This document shows positions 16,739 to 25,810 of a stretch of 64,000 nt of DNA, piece by piece. The notes below the pieces were generated by a model. That model was not told the DNA's origin, searched no databases, and saw nothing but the letters and a program-made list of their open reading frames with translations. Source of the stretch: CAZRCZ01 sp964598765 (GTDB taxonomy: Bacteria; Sumerlaeota; Sumerlaeia; MVZB01; JAJFLK01); NCBI GenBank assembly GCA_964598765.1, contig CAZRCZ010000023.1, forward strand, positions 22,481 to 86,480. The letters run 5' to 3'. How positions within the stretch are numbered: position 1 is the first letter of the stretch; every line of letters begins with the position of its first letter. The position numbers and the translations under genes are program-made.

Positions 16739-17821
16739 ATGACTTCCATCGCCGCCGCCATCCCCGCATCATCCCCCCACGAAAGCCCATTGCAAATGGG
16801 ACGTTCGTTTATTCATCCCCTCTTTGATTACATGTTGATCGGAGGGGGATTGAGCCTGCTTTTTGTTGGAGGATTGGCTTTGAATGGAAGGGCGCTTCAT
16901 CTTCAACTTCTCTCCGTGACGCCGCCGTTGTTGATCCTTCTGAGCAACAGCGCCCATTTCGCGGCTTCGACCGTGCGGCTCTACACCAAACCCGGCGCGT
17001 TCAAGGACCTTCCATTTCTCACGATGGCGTTTCCGCTCGTGACGATTGCGGTCGTGACGCTTTCCATTCTCTTCGCCGATGTCTTGGGGCGGCATCTTAA
17101 CGCCCTCTATTTCACTTGGTCGCCGTTTCACTACGCGGCGCAAGCCTACGGTTTGTCCGTGATGTATTGTTATCGCTCGAATTGCCGACTTGAGCTAAAC
17201 GATAAACGTCTTTTACGCTGGACCTGTATGGCTCCCTTTCTCTGGGCGTTCATGCGAGGCTCCAATTCGGGCTTGGGTTGGTTTGTGCCCGGGCGAATCA
17301 TTTCGGAGCATGCCTCCCTGTTGTTGACGCATCAAATTATCACGCGTGGGTTGGAGGTTGCGTCTTTTCTATTGCCGCCGCTTTTGTTCTTTCGATTGCG
17401 CTGGAGTCGAGGTTTGACCATGCCGCTCATTTGCCTTTTGCTCATGGTGAGCAATGGTATTTGGTGGGTTCTTTACACCTACATGGACGCCTTCACTTGG
17501 GCGACGGTTTTTCACGGGATTCAATATCTGGCCATCGTCGCGATTTTTCACGTCAAGGATCAGACGCGCCTCGCGGGGAATCGCCACGGTCGGCTTTATC
17601 ACACACTCGCGTTTTACGCGATGTGCGTCGCGCTCGGTTATCTGCTCTTCAGCGTTTGGCCGCGCGCCTACGTCTTGGCAGGGTTTAGCCTTTCGCAAAG
17701 CATGTTGCTCGTCGCGGCGGTCATCAACATCCACCACTTCATCGTGGACGGCTACATTTGGAAACTGCGTAAGGATCCGAACTACGCGATTGTGACTGAT
17801 ACGGCCCGAGTTTCGGTTTGA
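16739..17821 (+). CDS. Polytopic membrane protein, unknown function
   Basis: 360 residues with about nine hydrophobic segments (LIGGGLSLLFVGGLAL; LLSVTPPLLILLSNSAHF; FPLVTIAVVTLSILFADVL; LGYLLFSVWPRAYVLAGF and others). Several His residues lie at membrane borders (SNSAHFAAS, WSPFHYAAQ, FHGIQYL, NIHHFIVDGYIWKLR), which could bind a metal or haem, but that is a guess. The C-terminal HHFIVDGYIWK motif recurs in uncharacterised integral membrane proteins of Planctomycetes-like genomes as I recall them. It converges on the permease gene with 9 bp between the stops. Confidence 0.65.
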   Translation: MTSIAAAIPASSPHESPLQMGRSFIHPLFDYMLIGGGLSLLFVGGLALNGRALHLQLLSVTPPLLILLSNSAHFAASTVRLYTKPGAFKDLPFLTMAFPLVTIAVVTLSILFADVLGRHLNALYFTWSPFHYAAQAYGLSVMYCYRSNCRLELNDKRLLRWTCMAPFLWAFMRGSNSGLGWFVPGRIISEHASLLLTHQIITRGLEVASFLLPPLLFFRLRWSRGLTMPLICLLLMVSNGIWWVLYTYMDAFTWATVFHGIQYLAIVAIFHVKDQTRLAGNRHGRLYHTLAFYAMCVALGYLLFSVWPRAYVLAGFSLSQSMLLVAAVINIHHFIVDGYIWKLRKDPNYAIVTDTARVSV

Positions 17822-17830
17822 TTGTCGCGT

Positions 17831-18790
17831 TTAATTTCCCCCGCGTGTCTCGACCGCCGATTCTCGGCTCCTCACAAAAACCTCCAATAACGCCGCGATG
17901 AGAATCACCGAGCCGATGACGACGAACTCCCAATCGGTTGGGATGTTCAGCAGAGTGATCGCGTTGTAGATCAATCGCATCAACGCCGCGCCGATGATGA
18001 TGCCGGGAATTGTTCCCTCGCCGCCGCGCAGGGAACAACCCCCCAATACAGCGGCGGCAATGCCGTAAAGCTCATACGCCGTGCCGAACGAGGTTTGAAC
18101 GGAGGAGAGATAGGAGGCATAAAGGATGCCGGTCAGGCAAGCGAGCAGGGCAGAGAAGAAGTAAGCCAGACGTTTGTAGCGCGAGACGTTGATTCCGGAG
18201 AATCGCGCCGCTTCCTCGTTGCGTCCGATGGCGTAGAGATATTGTCCGAAGATCGTGCGGTGCATGAGGAAATAAAAAACAGCGGCGACGGCCAGCATGA
18301 TGACCACGGGGATGGGAATTTTCTGGAGGATGAATCCGCCTCCAAGGTTTTGAAACATTTCGTGACCTTCTCCGGGACCGACCGCTCCGCCGCCGGTCAG
18401 GACTTGCGCCAACCCGCGCAGGACCATCATCCCTCCCAGCGTGACAATGAAGGGCTGAATGTTGAGCCGGGTGATAAGCCAACCTTGGATCCTTCCCGCC
18501 GCTCCCATCAAGGCTAAAACGCAGAGGATTGCCGTCGCCGGGTTCAAATCCTTTCGCCCGATCAGATAGGTCACAAGCAGGGCGGAATAACCGACAATCG
18601 CGCCGATGGATAGGTCAATCCCACCGGTGATAATGACGAGTCCCTCGCCGATGGCGAGAATGGAAAGAAGGGCAATCAACCGCGCCAGATTCTGGAGGTT
18701 GTATTCCGAGCCGAACGCGGCGCCGTTTTTCAGAGTCAAATAACCCGCCAGCAGAAACGTGAAGATCAGGGTTCCGATTACTTTTTTCAT
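17831..18790 (-). CDS. Ribose/sugar-type ABC transporter permease (RbsC-like)
   Basis: 319 residues with eight to ten hydrophobic segments. Family motifs are ITGGIDLSIGAIVGYSAL, the EAA-like loop LYAIGRNEEAARFSGINV, and GGCSLRGGEGTIPGIIIGAALM. Forms the inner-membrane channel of a CUT2-type importer with the ATPase and binding protein encoded just upstream (15 bp gap to the ATPase gene). Third gene of the rbsB-rbsA-rbsC order. Substrate is probably a monosaccharide or similar polar solute, but the family also moves autoinducer-2 and other ligands. Confidence 0.88.
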   Translation of the reverse strand: MKKVIGTLIFTFLLAGYLTLKNGAAFGSEYNLQNLARLIALLSILAIGEGLVIITGGIDLSIGAIVGYSALLVTYLIGRKDLNPATAILCVLALMGAAGRIQGWLITRLNIQPFIVTLGGMMVLRGLAQVLTGGGAVGPGEGHEMFQNLGGGFILQKIPIPVVIMLAVAAVFYFLMHRTIFGQYLYAIGRNEEAARFSGINVSRYKRLAYFFSALLACLTGILYASYLSSVQTSFGTAYELYGIAAAVLGGCSLRGGEGTIPGIIIGAALMRLIYNAITLLNIPTDWEFVVIGSVILIAALLEVFVRSRESAVETRGGN

Positions 18791-18805
18791 CGGGGCCTCA
18801 GGAGA

Positions 18806-20335
18806 CTACGCGGAAACCTGAATCGTCGCACCGCGACCCGAAGCCAGATTCATGACCGCTTCCTCGGTGAAATTTTTCTTTTCCAGCACGCCCGCGATTT
18901 TTCCCTCGTGCATGACGACGATGCGATCCGAAACGCCGAGCACTTCCTCCATGTCGGAACTGACCATGAGAATCCCGACCCCCTCGTTCGCCAGTTGGCG
19001 CATCAGTTGATAGATTTCCGTCTTGGAGTTGACGTCCACGCCGCGCGTCGGCTCGTCGAGAATCAGGATTTTCGGGCGGAGCGAAAGCCATTTGGCGAGA
19101 ACAACCTTTTGCTGATTGCCGCCGCTGAGACTCAGGACTTCTTGGCGCGGGTCATGCGCCTTGATTCGCAATTTCGTGGTTTGCTCTTGAGCGAGTCGTC
19201 CCAATCGCGCGCGCCGCAGAATTCCCCACGGCGAAAATCGCCGCAATCCGGCCAGTGAGATGTTTTGCTCAACCGACATTTCGAGGATCAGTCCCTGAAG
19301 TTTTCGATCCTCCGGAACCATCGCCAATCCTTGCGCGATGGCGTCGCGGACGTTGCCGATGTTTACGACTTTGCCTTCGATCTCGATTTCTCCGGTGTCA
19401 ATCGGATCAATTCCAAAAAGGGCGCGCATGGTTTCGGTGCGTCCCGCGCCGACCAACCCGGAGAATCCCAAAATCTCTCCCGCGCGAAGTTCAAAGTTGA
19501 TCGGATGTATGAAGGTGTGTGGGCGCAAATTTCTCACTTGAAGAACGGGTTGGCGCGTCGCGCCGCGTTGGCCCGGGAAAAAATCCGAGATGTCTCTGCC
19601 GATCATCAGTCGGATCATGGCGTCTTCGGTGGCGTTCCGGCGATCCAATTCGCCGACGCGCTTGCCGTCGCGCAAGGCCACGACCCGATCCGCGACGCGG
19701 CGGATTTCCGGCAAACGATGCGAGATGTAAATCACGCCAATTTTGCGCGATTTCAAATCCTCGATGACTTTGAAAAGCAACTCCGTCTCGCGCGTGGTTA
19801 GCGAGGAGGTCGGCTCGTCCATGACGACGATCCTAGCGTCGGCGGAGAGAGCCTTGGCGATTTCAACCAGTTGTTGTTCGGCGGTGGATAGCCGCGTCAT
19901 GGGCGTCGTAGGCGCAAGGTCAAGACCGACGATCTTCAACCACGCGCGCGTTCGGTCGTTCATTGTCCGGCGGTCAATAGTCTTGAGAATGCGATTCTTG
20001 ATCGGCTCGCGTCCGAGAAAGATGTTCCCGGCGATGTCGAGGTTGTCGGCGAGGATCAACTCTTGATGAATGATTGCGATCCGATGCGCGAGTGAATCAT
20101 GCACCGTGGCGAACCGGGTTGCATTCCCGTCGAGCGCGATAGTTCCTTCGTCGGGCTGATGAATGCCTCCGAGAATTTTGATCAGCGTGGATTTGCCCGC
20201 GCCGTTTTCGCCGATGAGGGCGACGACTTCGCCCGACTTTAATGCAAAATCCACGCCGTCAAGCGCGGTCGTGCCGGGAAAACGCTTGGTGATCCCGCGC
20301 ATTTCCAAAAGCGGAGCGGCGACCAGTTCGCTCAT
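18806..20335 (-). CDS. Sugar ABC transporter ATPase with two nucleotide-binding domains (RbsA-like)
   Basis: 509 residues, as usual for CUT2 ATPases. The first NBD has Walker A GENGAGKSTLIK, signature LSTAEQQLVEIAKAL and Walker B IVVMDEPTSSL. The second has the typically degenerate Walker A GLVGAGRTE, signature LSGGNQQKVVLAKWL and Walker B ILILDEPTRGVD. I start at the ATG at 20335 because it overlaps the stop of the binding-protein gene as ATGA. Works with the permease at 17831 and the binding protein at 20332. Confidence 0.92.
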   Translation of the reverse strand: MSELVAAPLLEMRGITKRFPGTTALDGVDFALKSGEVVALIGENGAGKSTLIKILGGIHQPDEGTIALDGNATRFATVHDSLAHRIAIIHQELILADNLDIAGNIFLGREPIKNRILKTIDRRTMNDRTRAWLKIVGLDLAPTTPMTRLSTAEQQLVEIAKALSADARIVVMDEPTSSLTTRETELLFKVIEDLKSRKIGVIYISHRLPEIRRVADRVVALRDGKRVGELDRRNATEDAMIRLMIGRDISDFFPGQRGATRQPVLQVRNLRPHTFIHPINFELRAGEILGFSGLVGAGRTETMRALFGIDPIDTGEIEIEGKVVNIGNVRDAIAQGLAMVPEDRKLQGLILEMSVEQNISLAGLRRFSPWGILRRARLGRLAQEQTTKLRIKAHDPRQEVLSLSGGNQQKVVLAKWLSLRPKILILDEPTRGVDVNSKTEIYQLMRQLANEGVGILMVSSDMEEVLGVSDRIVVMHEGKIAGVLEKKNFTEEAVMNLASGRGATIQVSA

Positions 20336-21297
20336 TGCGTCAGTTTCTTGAGGTTGTCCCAAAATTCGGCGACGTTCTGTTTGTTCACGATCACGACGCC
20401 GGTGTCTATCATTTTGTTTTCGGGTATGCGGCTGTTGTTGCCTCTGGCCAGTTCGCTCAGCAGGCGGACCGATTGATAGCCAAATTCAAACGGCTTTTGC
20501 ACGATCGTTGCCTCAATCGCTCCGTCCTTGATTCCCTGTAGCGTGGCGTCCTCTTCGTCAAAACAGACGATTTTGATTTTGCCGACTTTCTTGGCGGCTT
20601 TGACCACCGAAACAATGGCGGGTCCATTGTAGGACCAAAGGCCGACGAACGCGGCGATCTCCGGATGCGCGACGAGGGAATCTTCAACGTTTTGCTTGGC
20701 CTTGGCCTGATCGGCGTAATCGAGCCGCGTGTCAACGATTTCGATCTTGGTTCCCTTGGTCGCGTCCAGAATTCCTTGTCGTCGGTCCTTGGCGTTTTGA
20801 GCGTCGAGCCGTCCGACGAAGATGATGATCTTTCCGCCTTGGGGAAGCGCCTTCTTGATTTCTTCTCCGGCGGCTTTCCCCGCCTCGTAATTGTTGGTTC
20901 CGATGTAGGCGATGCGATTGGATTGCGGGGCGTCGGAATCCTGTGTGATGAGCGGCACGTGTTTGGCGGCTTCATTCAGAATTTTCGTCATGTTTGCCGG
21001 ATCAATCGGCGAGATCGCCATGCCGTCCACTTTTTTGGCGATCAAGTCTTCGATGTAGCGTTGTTGTTCGTCCACGGCGCCAGTCGCCGGAATCCGCATT
21101 TCCACTTCGACGCCGAATTCTTTTTCCGCCTTTCGCACCCCCTTCTCCGCGATGGTCCAGAAGGTCGAGGCGCTGTTGGTGACGAAGGCGAATTTGAGTT
21201 TCTTGGCATCGGCCCTCGTGGATTGAGGGAAAAGGAAGCATGAAGCTACGACAAGGAATAATGCCGTTCGGAACGAACGGATGGCGGTGGACATCAT
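20332..21297 (-). CDS. Periplasmic sugar-binding protein (RbsB-like)
   Basis: 321 residues. Signal peptide MMSTAIRSFRTALFLVVASC... ends near TRADA. The mature part is a type I periplasmic-binding fold: FAFVTNSASTFWTIAEKGV, DGMAISPIDPANMTKIL, YIGTNNYEAGKAAGEEI, GRLDAQNAKDRRQGIL and FVGLWSYNGPAIV are where ribose-type proteins contact ligand. The start lies 53 bp after gcvPB with no terminator between, so it may share the glycine-riboswitch transcript. GGAG precedes the ATG. The ligand is not predictable; Asn, Asp and Arg contacts fit a polyol or sugar. Confidence 0.88.
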   Translation of the reverse strand: MMSTAIRSFRTALFLVVASCFLFPQSTRADAKKLKFAFVTNSASTFWTIAEKGVRKAEKEFGVEVEMRIPATGAVDEQQRYIEDLIAKKVDGMAISPIDPANMTKILNEAAKHVPLITQDSDAPQSNRIAYIGTNNYEAGKAAGEEIKKALPQGGKIIIFVGRLDAQNAKDRRQGILDATKGTKIEIVDTRLDYADQAKAKQNVEDSLVAHPEIAAFVGLWSYNGPAIVSVVKAAKKVGKIKIVCFDEEDATLQGIKDGAIEATIVQKPFEFGYQSVRLLSELARGNNSRIPENKMIDTGVVIVNKQNVAEFWDNLKKLTQ

Positions 21298-21350
21298 GGG
21301 TGAGTCTCCAGATTAAGGTGATTCGTTTTTAGCGTTTGCCGGAGAGGTTA

Positions 21351-22883
21351 TCAATGAATATCCGGTTCAAGCGAACAGCAAACGTTGAGTTGCCGCGCGG
21401 CGCGGACCTCATCCAATCGCCCGACGGCCAAATCATTCGGCGCATTGGTCAATTTGTCGGCGTCGGATTCCATCTCGCGCCGGATTTGTTCCATCGCCGC
21501 GATGAAGGCGTCCAGCGTCTCCTTGGCTTCATTTTCGGTTGGCTCGATGAGGAGACATTCAGGGACCAACAAGGGGAAATAAATCGTCGGCGCGTGGAAT
21601 CCGAAATCGAGCAACCGCTTGGCGACGTCGAACGCCTTGACGCCGTTCTTCGCCGCTTGTTTCTTGAGCGTTAAGATGAACTCGTGCTTGCAAGGCGCGG
21701 CAAAGGCGGCGTCGTAGAGTTTGGAAAGCTTGGCGAGCAGATAATTCGCGTTCAAGACCGAATGAGTGGAAATGTCGCGCAGTCCCTTGTCTCCTTGAAG
21801 GCGAATATACGTATAGGCGCGGATAAGGACGCCGACGTTGCCGTAGAAGGCGTGAAGGCGTCCAATGGATTTGTCGCCGTCCTCCTCAAGTTTATATTGT
21901 CCGTCGGATTGCTTGATGACGCGCGGCGTGGGAAGATAGGGGGAGAGGTCCTCGCGCACTGCAATCGGTCCCGCGCCGGGTCCGCCGCCGCCATGGGGAG
22001 TGGAAAAAGTCTTGTGCAAATTCAAATGCACGACGTCGAATCCCATGTCACCGGGACGCGCCCTGGCGACAATGGCATTGAGATTTGCGCCATCATAATA
22101 AAGCAACGCGCCCGCGTTGTGAAGAAGGCGTGAAATCTCCAAAATGTTCGTCTCAAACAACCCGCAAGTGTTCGGGTTGGTCAGCATCAACGCGGCGGTT
22201 TTGTCGTTGATCTCCGCCTTGAGCGAATCCAAGTCCACTCTGCCGTCGGCTCCCGATTTAACGGTGCGGACCTTAAATCCCGCCATCGCCGCGCTGGCAG
22301 GATTTGTGCCGTGGGCGCTGTCGGGAACAAGAATCGTATCGCGTCCGGTCCTTCGGTCCCGATGCCATGCTTGAATGATCGCAACGCCGGCAAATTCCCC
22401 TTGCGCTCCGGCCACGGGCGTCAGCGAAACCTTCGGCAATCCGATGACCGCGGACAGCAAATCCTGCAATTCAGAAAGAATCGAAAGTGTTCCCTGTGAA
22501 TCTTGCGCGTCCTGATAGGGATGCAATCCGGTGAACCCCGGCATGGCCGCCGCCGCTTCGCAGGCGCGCGGATTGTATTTCATCGTGCAGGAGCCGAGCG
22601 GATAGAAATGGGTGTCAATCGAGAAATTCTTCTGGGAGAGACGGGTGTAATGACGAACCGTTTGCGGTTCGCTCACTTCGGGCAGAGCCGCCGGCCACGC
22701 GCGCCGGAATTTGCCCGGCATGCGACTCAAGGGATCGGCGCCTATCGGCAAATCGGGAACGGCGGTTCCTTCCCGTTCTCTTTGACTTTTGTCAAAAATC
22801 AGAACGTCTCCGGCGGAGGGACGCGGTTCGGCTTTGACCGTTCCATTGGTTTCGGGTTGAGTTAGGATTTCATCGGCGATCAT
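21351..22883 (-). CDS. gcvPB: Glycine dehydrogenase (decarboxylating) subunit 2
   Basis: 510 residues. With GcvPA it forms the PLP-dependent P protein of the glycine cleavage system, releasing CO2 from glycine and loading aminomethyl onto lipoyl-GcvH. The PLP lysine is in VVHLNLHKTFSTPHGGGGPG; other motifs are FYPLGSCTMKYNP and DSAHGTNPASAAM. The start overlaps the gcvPA stop by four bases. Split P protein is the usual form in Gram-positives, Thermotogae and many PVC-like lineages. Last gcv gene of the riboswitch operon. Confidence 0.95.
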   Translation of the reverse strand: MIADEILTQPETNGTVKAEPRPSAGDVLIFDKSQREREGTAVPDLPIGADPLSRMPGKFRRAWPAALPEVSEPQTVRHYTRLSQKNFSIDTHFYPLGSCTMKYNPRACEAAAAMPGFTGLHPYQDAQDSQGTLSILSELQDLLSAVIGLPKVSLTPVAGAQGEFAGVAIIQAWHRDRRTGRDTILVPDSAHGTNPASAAMAGFKVRTVKSGADGRVDLDSLKAEINDKTAALMLTNPNTCGLFETNILEISRLLHNAGALLYYDGANLNAIVARARPGDMGFDVVHLNLHKTFSTPHGGGGPGAGPIAVREDLSPYLPTPRVIKQSDGQYKLEEDGDKSIGRLHAFYGNVGVLIRAYTYIRLQGDKGLRDISTHSVLNANYLLAKLSKLYDAAFAAPCKHEFILTLKKQAAKNGVKAFDVAKRLLDFGFHAPTIYFPLLVPECLLIEPTENEAKETLDAFIAAMEQIRREMESDADKLTNAPNDLAVGRLDEVRAARQLNVCCSLEPDIH

Positions 22884-24232
22884 GATTGTTGCTCCAAGAT
22901 GGTTTTGGCCGTCTTCAAATAATTTTCAATGTCTTCGTCCAATTTGGTCTCCGTCGCGCAGACGATCAGCAGAACGGCGTCGGCGAATCCCAACCGCGAG
23001 GCGGGCAGACCGGACAGAATCCCTTTCTCGCGCATACGTTGATAAAACTTTTCGGCTTCCATCGGCAGGCGAAGAGTAAATTCGTTGAAGAACGGCGCGT
23101 CGGAAAACGGGCGGACGCCTCTGATTTTCAACAGACCGTCGCGGAGCCGACCCGACCTATCCAAATTGATCAAGCCTAATTTCTCAAATCCGCTTTTGCC
23201 GAGGAGCGAGAGCCAGAGCGTGACCATCGTCGCGCAAAGTCCTTGGTTAGTGCAGATGTTCGAGGTGGCGCGCTCGCGGCGGATGTGTTGCTCACGCGTC
23301 TGAAGCGTCAGAACGAATCCCTCGCGCCCGTCGTGATCCTGCGTCTTGCCGACAATGCGGCCGGGCATTTTGCGGATGTGTTCAACTCGCGTGGCCATGA
23401 ATCCGGTGTAGGGACCGCCAAAATTCATCGGCAGACCGATTGGTTGCGCCTCGCCGACGGCGATATCCGCCCTCCATTGGCCGGGCGGCGCGAGAGCGGA
23501 AAGGCTCATCGGGTTCACCACGGCGACGGCCAGCGCGCCGTGCTTATGCGCGGTGTCCGCCAACGCTTCGGCGTGTTCGAGGCAACCCCAGAAATTCGGT
23601 TGGGGAATCACCACCGCAGTTGCGTTCGTGGCTTCGGCGGGCCACCCATCGGGATTGGTCACGCCGTTGGCGGATTTCCAAAAAACGATCTCAATTCCCA
23701 GATTATGGGTGTAGCTTCGGATCACCTGCGCGTAAGCGGGATGCAAGGTTTCAGGAAGAACGACCTGATTCTTGCCGTTGATCCGATGCGCCATGAGGAT
23801 CGCTTCGGCCAGCGCCGACGCGCCGTCATACATCGAGGCGTTCGCCGCGTCCAAGTCGGTCAACGCGCAGATCATCGTCTGAAATTCATAGATGATTTGA
23901 AGGGTTCCTTGACTTGCTTCCGCCTGATAGGGTGTGTAAGCCGTGAGCAATTCACCCCGTTGCGCAATAGCCTGAACGGCGGCGGGAATGAAATGTTCGT
24001 AACTCCCCGCGCCCATGAAATTGCTAAACGCGATCGCGGCGGGACGGTTCATCTCCGCGCGTTGACGAAGGAGACGGAGCGTCTCGTATTCTGAAAGCGG
24101 CCGATTTGCAATCGGCGATTCCTTCAATCGGACTTTTTCGGGAATGTCGGCGAAGAGTTCTTCAACGTCGGCGACCCCGATAGCCGACAACATTTCGCGC
24201 GTGTCTTGTTCGGTGTTTGCGATGAACGCCAT
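22880..24232 (-). CDS. gcvPA: Glycine dehydrogenase (decarboxylating) subunit 1
   Basis: 450 residues, as expected. Pairs with GcvPB to make the active decarboxylase. Typical segments are FSNFMGAGSYEHFIPAAV, TPYQAEASQGTLQIIYEFQT, YDGASALAEAILMA and GGPYTGFMATR, and TSNICTNQGLCA near the end. It begins 18 bp after gcvH and overlaps gcvPB by ATGA, so expression is coupled. Confidence 0.95.
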   Translation of the reverse strand: MAFIANTEQDTREMLSAIGVADVEELFADIPEKVRLKESPIANRPLSEYETLRLLRQRAEMNRPAAIAFSNFMGAGSYEHFIPAAVQAIAQRGELLTAYTPYQAEASQGTLQIIYEFQTMICALTDLDAANASMYDGASALAEAILMAHRINGKNQVVLPETLHPAYAQVIRSYTHNLGIEIVFWKSANGVTNPDGWPAEATNATAVVIPQPNFWGCLEHAEALADTAHKHGALAVAVVNPMSLSALAPPGQWRADIAVGEAQPIGLPMNFGGPYTGFMATRVEHIRKMPGRIVGKTQDHDGREGFVLTLQTREQHIRRERATSNICTNQGLCATMVTLWLSLLGKSGFEKLGLINLDRSGRLRDGLLKIRGVRPFSDAPFFNEFTLRLPMEAEKFYQRMREKGILSGLPASRLGFADAVLLIVCATETKLDEDIENYLKTAKTILEQQS

Positions 24233-24250
24233 GTTAGTTTTCCCTTGTTC

Positions 24251-24631
24251 CTATTCTTCCTTGCAGGTCGTCAAGTAGTCGGAGTGGTTCATGAGCGCCG
24301 AGTCGTTGACTTCGGCCTCAACCTGAATTTCAAAAAGCCATCCCTCCCCGTAGGGACTTTGGTTGATTTTTTCCGGAGCGTCGTGAAGCGCGCCGTTGTG
24401 CGACGCGATTCTTCCCTTCACCGGCGCGTAGATGGAAGCGGTCGCCTTGCACGATTCGATCACGCAAACCTCTTCTCCCGCTTCGACGTCGCGGTCGGTT
24501 TCGGGAAATTCGACATAGACGATGTCTCCCATTTGGCTTTGGGCGAAATCGCTGATGCCGACCTTCCGCCGCGAACCTTGAGGTTCGATCCATTCGTGCG
24601 TCTTGGTGAATTTGAGATGTTCTTTGTCCAT
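24251..24631 (-). CDS. gcvH: Glycine cleavage system H protein
   Basis: 126 residues. Lipoyl-carrier protein that shuttles the aminomethyl group between P and T proteins. The lipoylated lysine is in VIESCKATASIYAP (family ESVKA), so the usual Val is Cys here. TKTHEWI-type start (LKFTKTHEWIEP) and the conserved PYGEGWLFEI segment near the C terminus are present. It sits 12 bp after gcvT. The lipoyl group is presumably made by the LipA encoded first in this operon. Confidence 0.95.
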   Translation of the reverse strand: MDKEHLKFTKTHEWIEPQGSRRKVGISDFAQSQMGDIVYVEFPETDRDVEAGEEVCVIESCKATASIYAPVKGRIASHNGALHDAPEKINQSPYGEGWLFEIQVEAEVNDSALMNHSDYLTTCKEE

Positions 24632-24643
24632 GGTGTGCCTTTC

Positions 24644-25759
24644 CTAATTCGATTTCTTTTCGGGATAAAATGGAGGCCGCGCGACTGCGGCGCGGATGGT
24701 TGTGGAACCCAGATTGATTTCCACGATCTTGTCGGGTTCGGCTAGATCGGTCTTCAAATAACCGAGCGCGATCGGACGTTCGAGGGAAGGGGAGTAGCCG
24801 CCGCTGGTGATTTCGCCGACCGTTTGCTCTTGGAAAAGAATCGGCGCGCCGTGTCGGGCCATGCGCTTTCCCTCAGGCAAAAGTCCGATCAGACGCTTGC
24901 GGATACCTTGCGCCTTGATATTTTTGAGGGCGGAAAGACCCGAAAAACTTTTTTTGCCCAATCTCACGACCCAACCCAATCCCGCCTCGAAGGGGTTATT
25001 CTCTTCCGTGAAATCTTGTCCGGAGAGACAATATCCTTTTTCCAATCGTAACGTGTCACGCGCGGCAAGACCGCACGGGATCGCGCCGGCTTTGGCCAAA
25101 TCGTTCCAGAGCGAAACGGCATTATAGGGAGGACACAGCAATTCCGCGCCCGGTTCGCCGGTGTAGCCCGTGCTGGACAAAATCAATTCGCCGCCGCCGT
25201 AAACCAATCGCAGGGTCTTGAACGGCGGCAAATGTTCCCATACTCCTGTTCCCAATGTCGCCCGACATGCCTCCTTCCACTTCGGTCCCTGCACGGCGAT
25301 CATCGCCCATCGTTCCGCGCAAGGGACCAATTCGGTGTCCTTGAGCGCAAGACGTGAGGCGGTTTCTTGCATGAACGCCACGTCCTTGCTGTAGGTGGCC
25401 GCGTTGATCACGATGAAATAGTGCCAAGCGCTGAAACGCGAAACGATGAGATCGTCAATCAGACCGCCGTTCTCCCGGCACATGACGGTATAGACTTCAT
25501 CGCCGTCCTTCAGAACCGATAAGTCCTGCGTGACAATTTCCTGCGCGAGATCGAGGGCATGGGGACCGATAATCTCGACTTGCCCCATGTGCGAAACATC
25601 AAAAATTCCGACGTTCCGTCGCGTCGCGTGGTGTTCTTCGATTTGCGAACCGTAATGGAGCGGCATTTCCCACCCGCCGAAGGGAACCATCTTGGCTCCG
25701 GCGGCAACGTGAACATCGTAGAGTGGCGTCCTTTGAAGTCGTTCGATAACCGCCGTCAT
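24644..25759 (-). CDS. gcvT: Aminomethyltransferase (glycine cleavage T protein)
   Basis: 371 residues, family length. Transfers the methylene from aminomethyl-lipoyl-GcvH to tetrahydrofolate, releasing ammonia. Motifs: MVPFGGWEMPLHYGSQIEEHHATR, VGIFDVSHMGQVEI, ENGGLIDDLIVSRF (folate site Asp), GYTGEPGAELLCP and RDTLRLEKGYCLSGQD. The C-terminal LPEGKRMARHGAPI and EITSGGYSPSL are intact. The gap to lipA (51 bp) carries a half-arm of the AGAG-word repeat but no terminator. Confidence 0.95.
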   Translation of the reverse strand: MTAVIERLQRTPLYDVHVAAGAKMVPFGGWEMPLHYGSQIEEHHATRRNVGIFDVSHMGQVEIIGPHALDLAQEIVTQDLSVLKDGDEVYTVMCRENGGLIDDLIVSRFSAWHYFIVINAATYSKDVAFMQETASRLALKDTELVPCAERWAMIAVQGPKWKEACRATLGTGVWEHLPPFKTLRLVYGGGELILSSTGYTGEPGAELLCPPYNAVSLWNDLAKAGAIPCGLAARDTLRLEKGYCLSGQDFTEENNPFEAGLGWVVRLGKKSFSGLSALKNIKAQGIRKRLIGLLPEGKRMARHGAPILFQEQTVGEITSGGYSPSLERPIALGYLKTDLAEPDKIVEINLGSTTIRAAVARPPFYPEKKSN

Positions 25760-25762
25760 TTT

Positions 25763-25792
25763 CTCTGTGCCTTTGCGTCTCTGTGGTCATTC
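25763..25792. repeat. Single arm of the AGAG-word repeat
   Basis: CTCTGTGCCTTTGCGTCTCTGTGGTCATTC-type sequence, directly in front of gcvT. No pairing partner nearby. Confidence 0.5.
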
Positions 25793-25810
25793 TTAATCAT
25801 AATCCTAATC

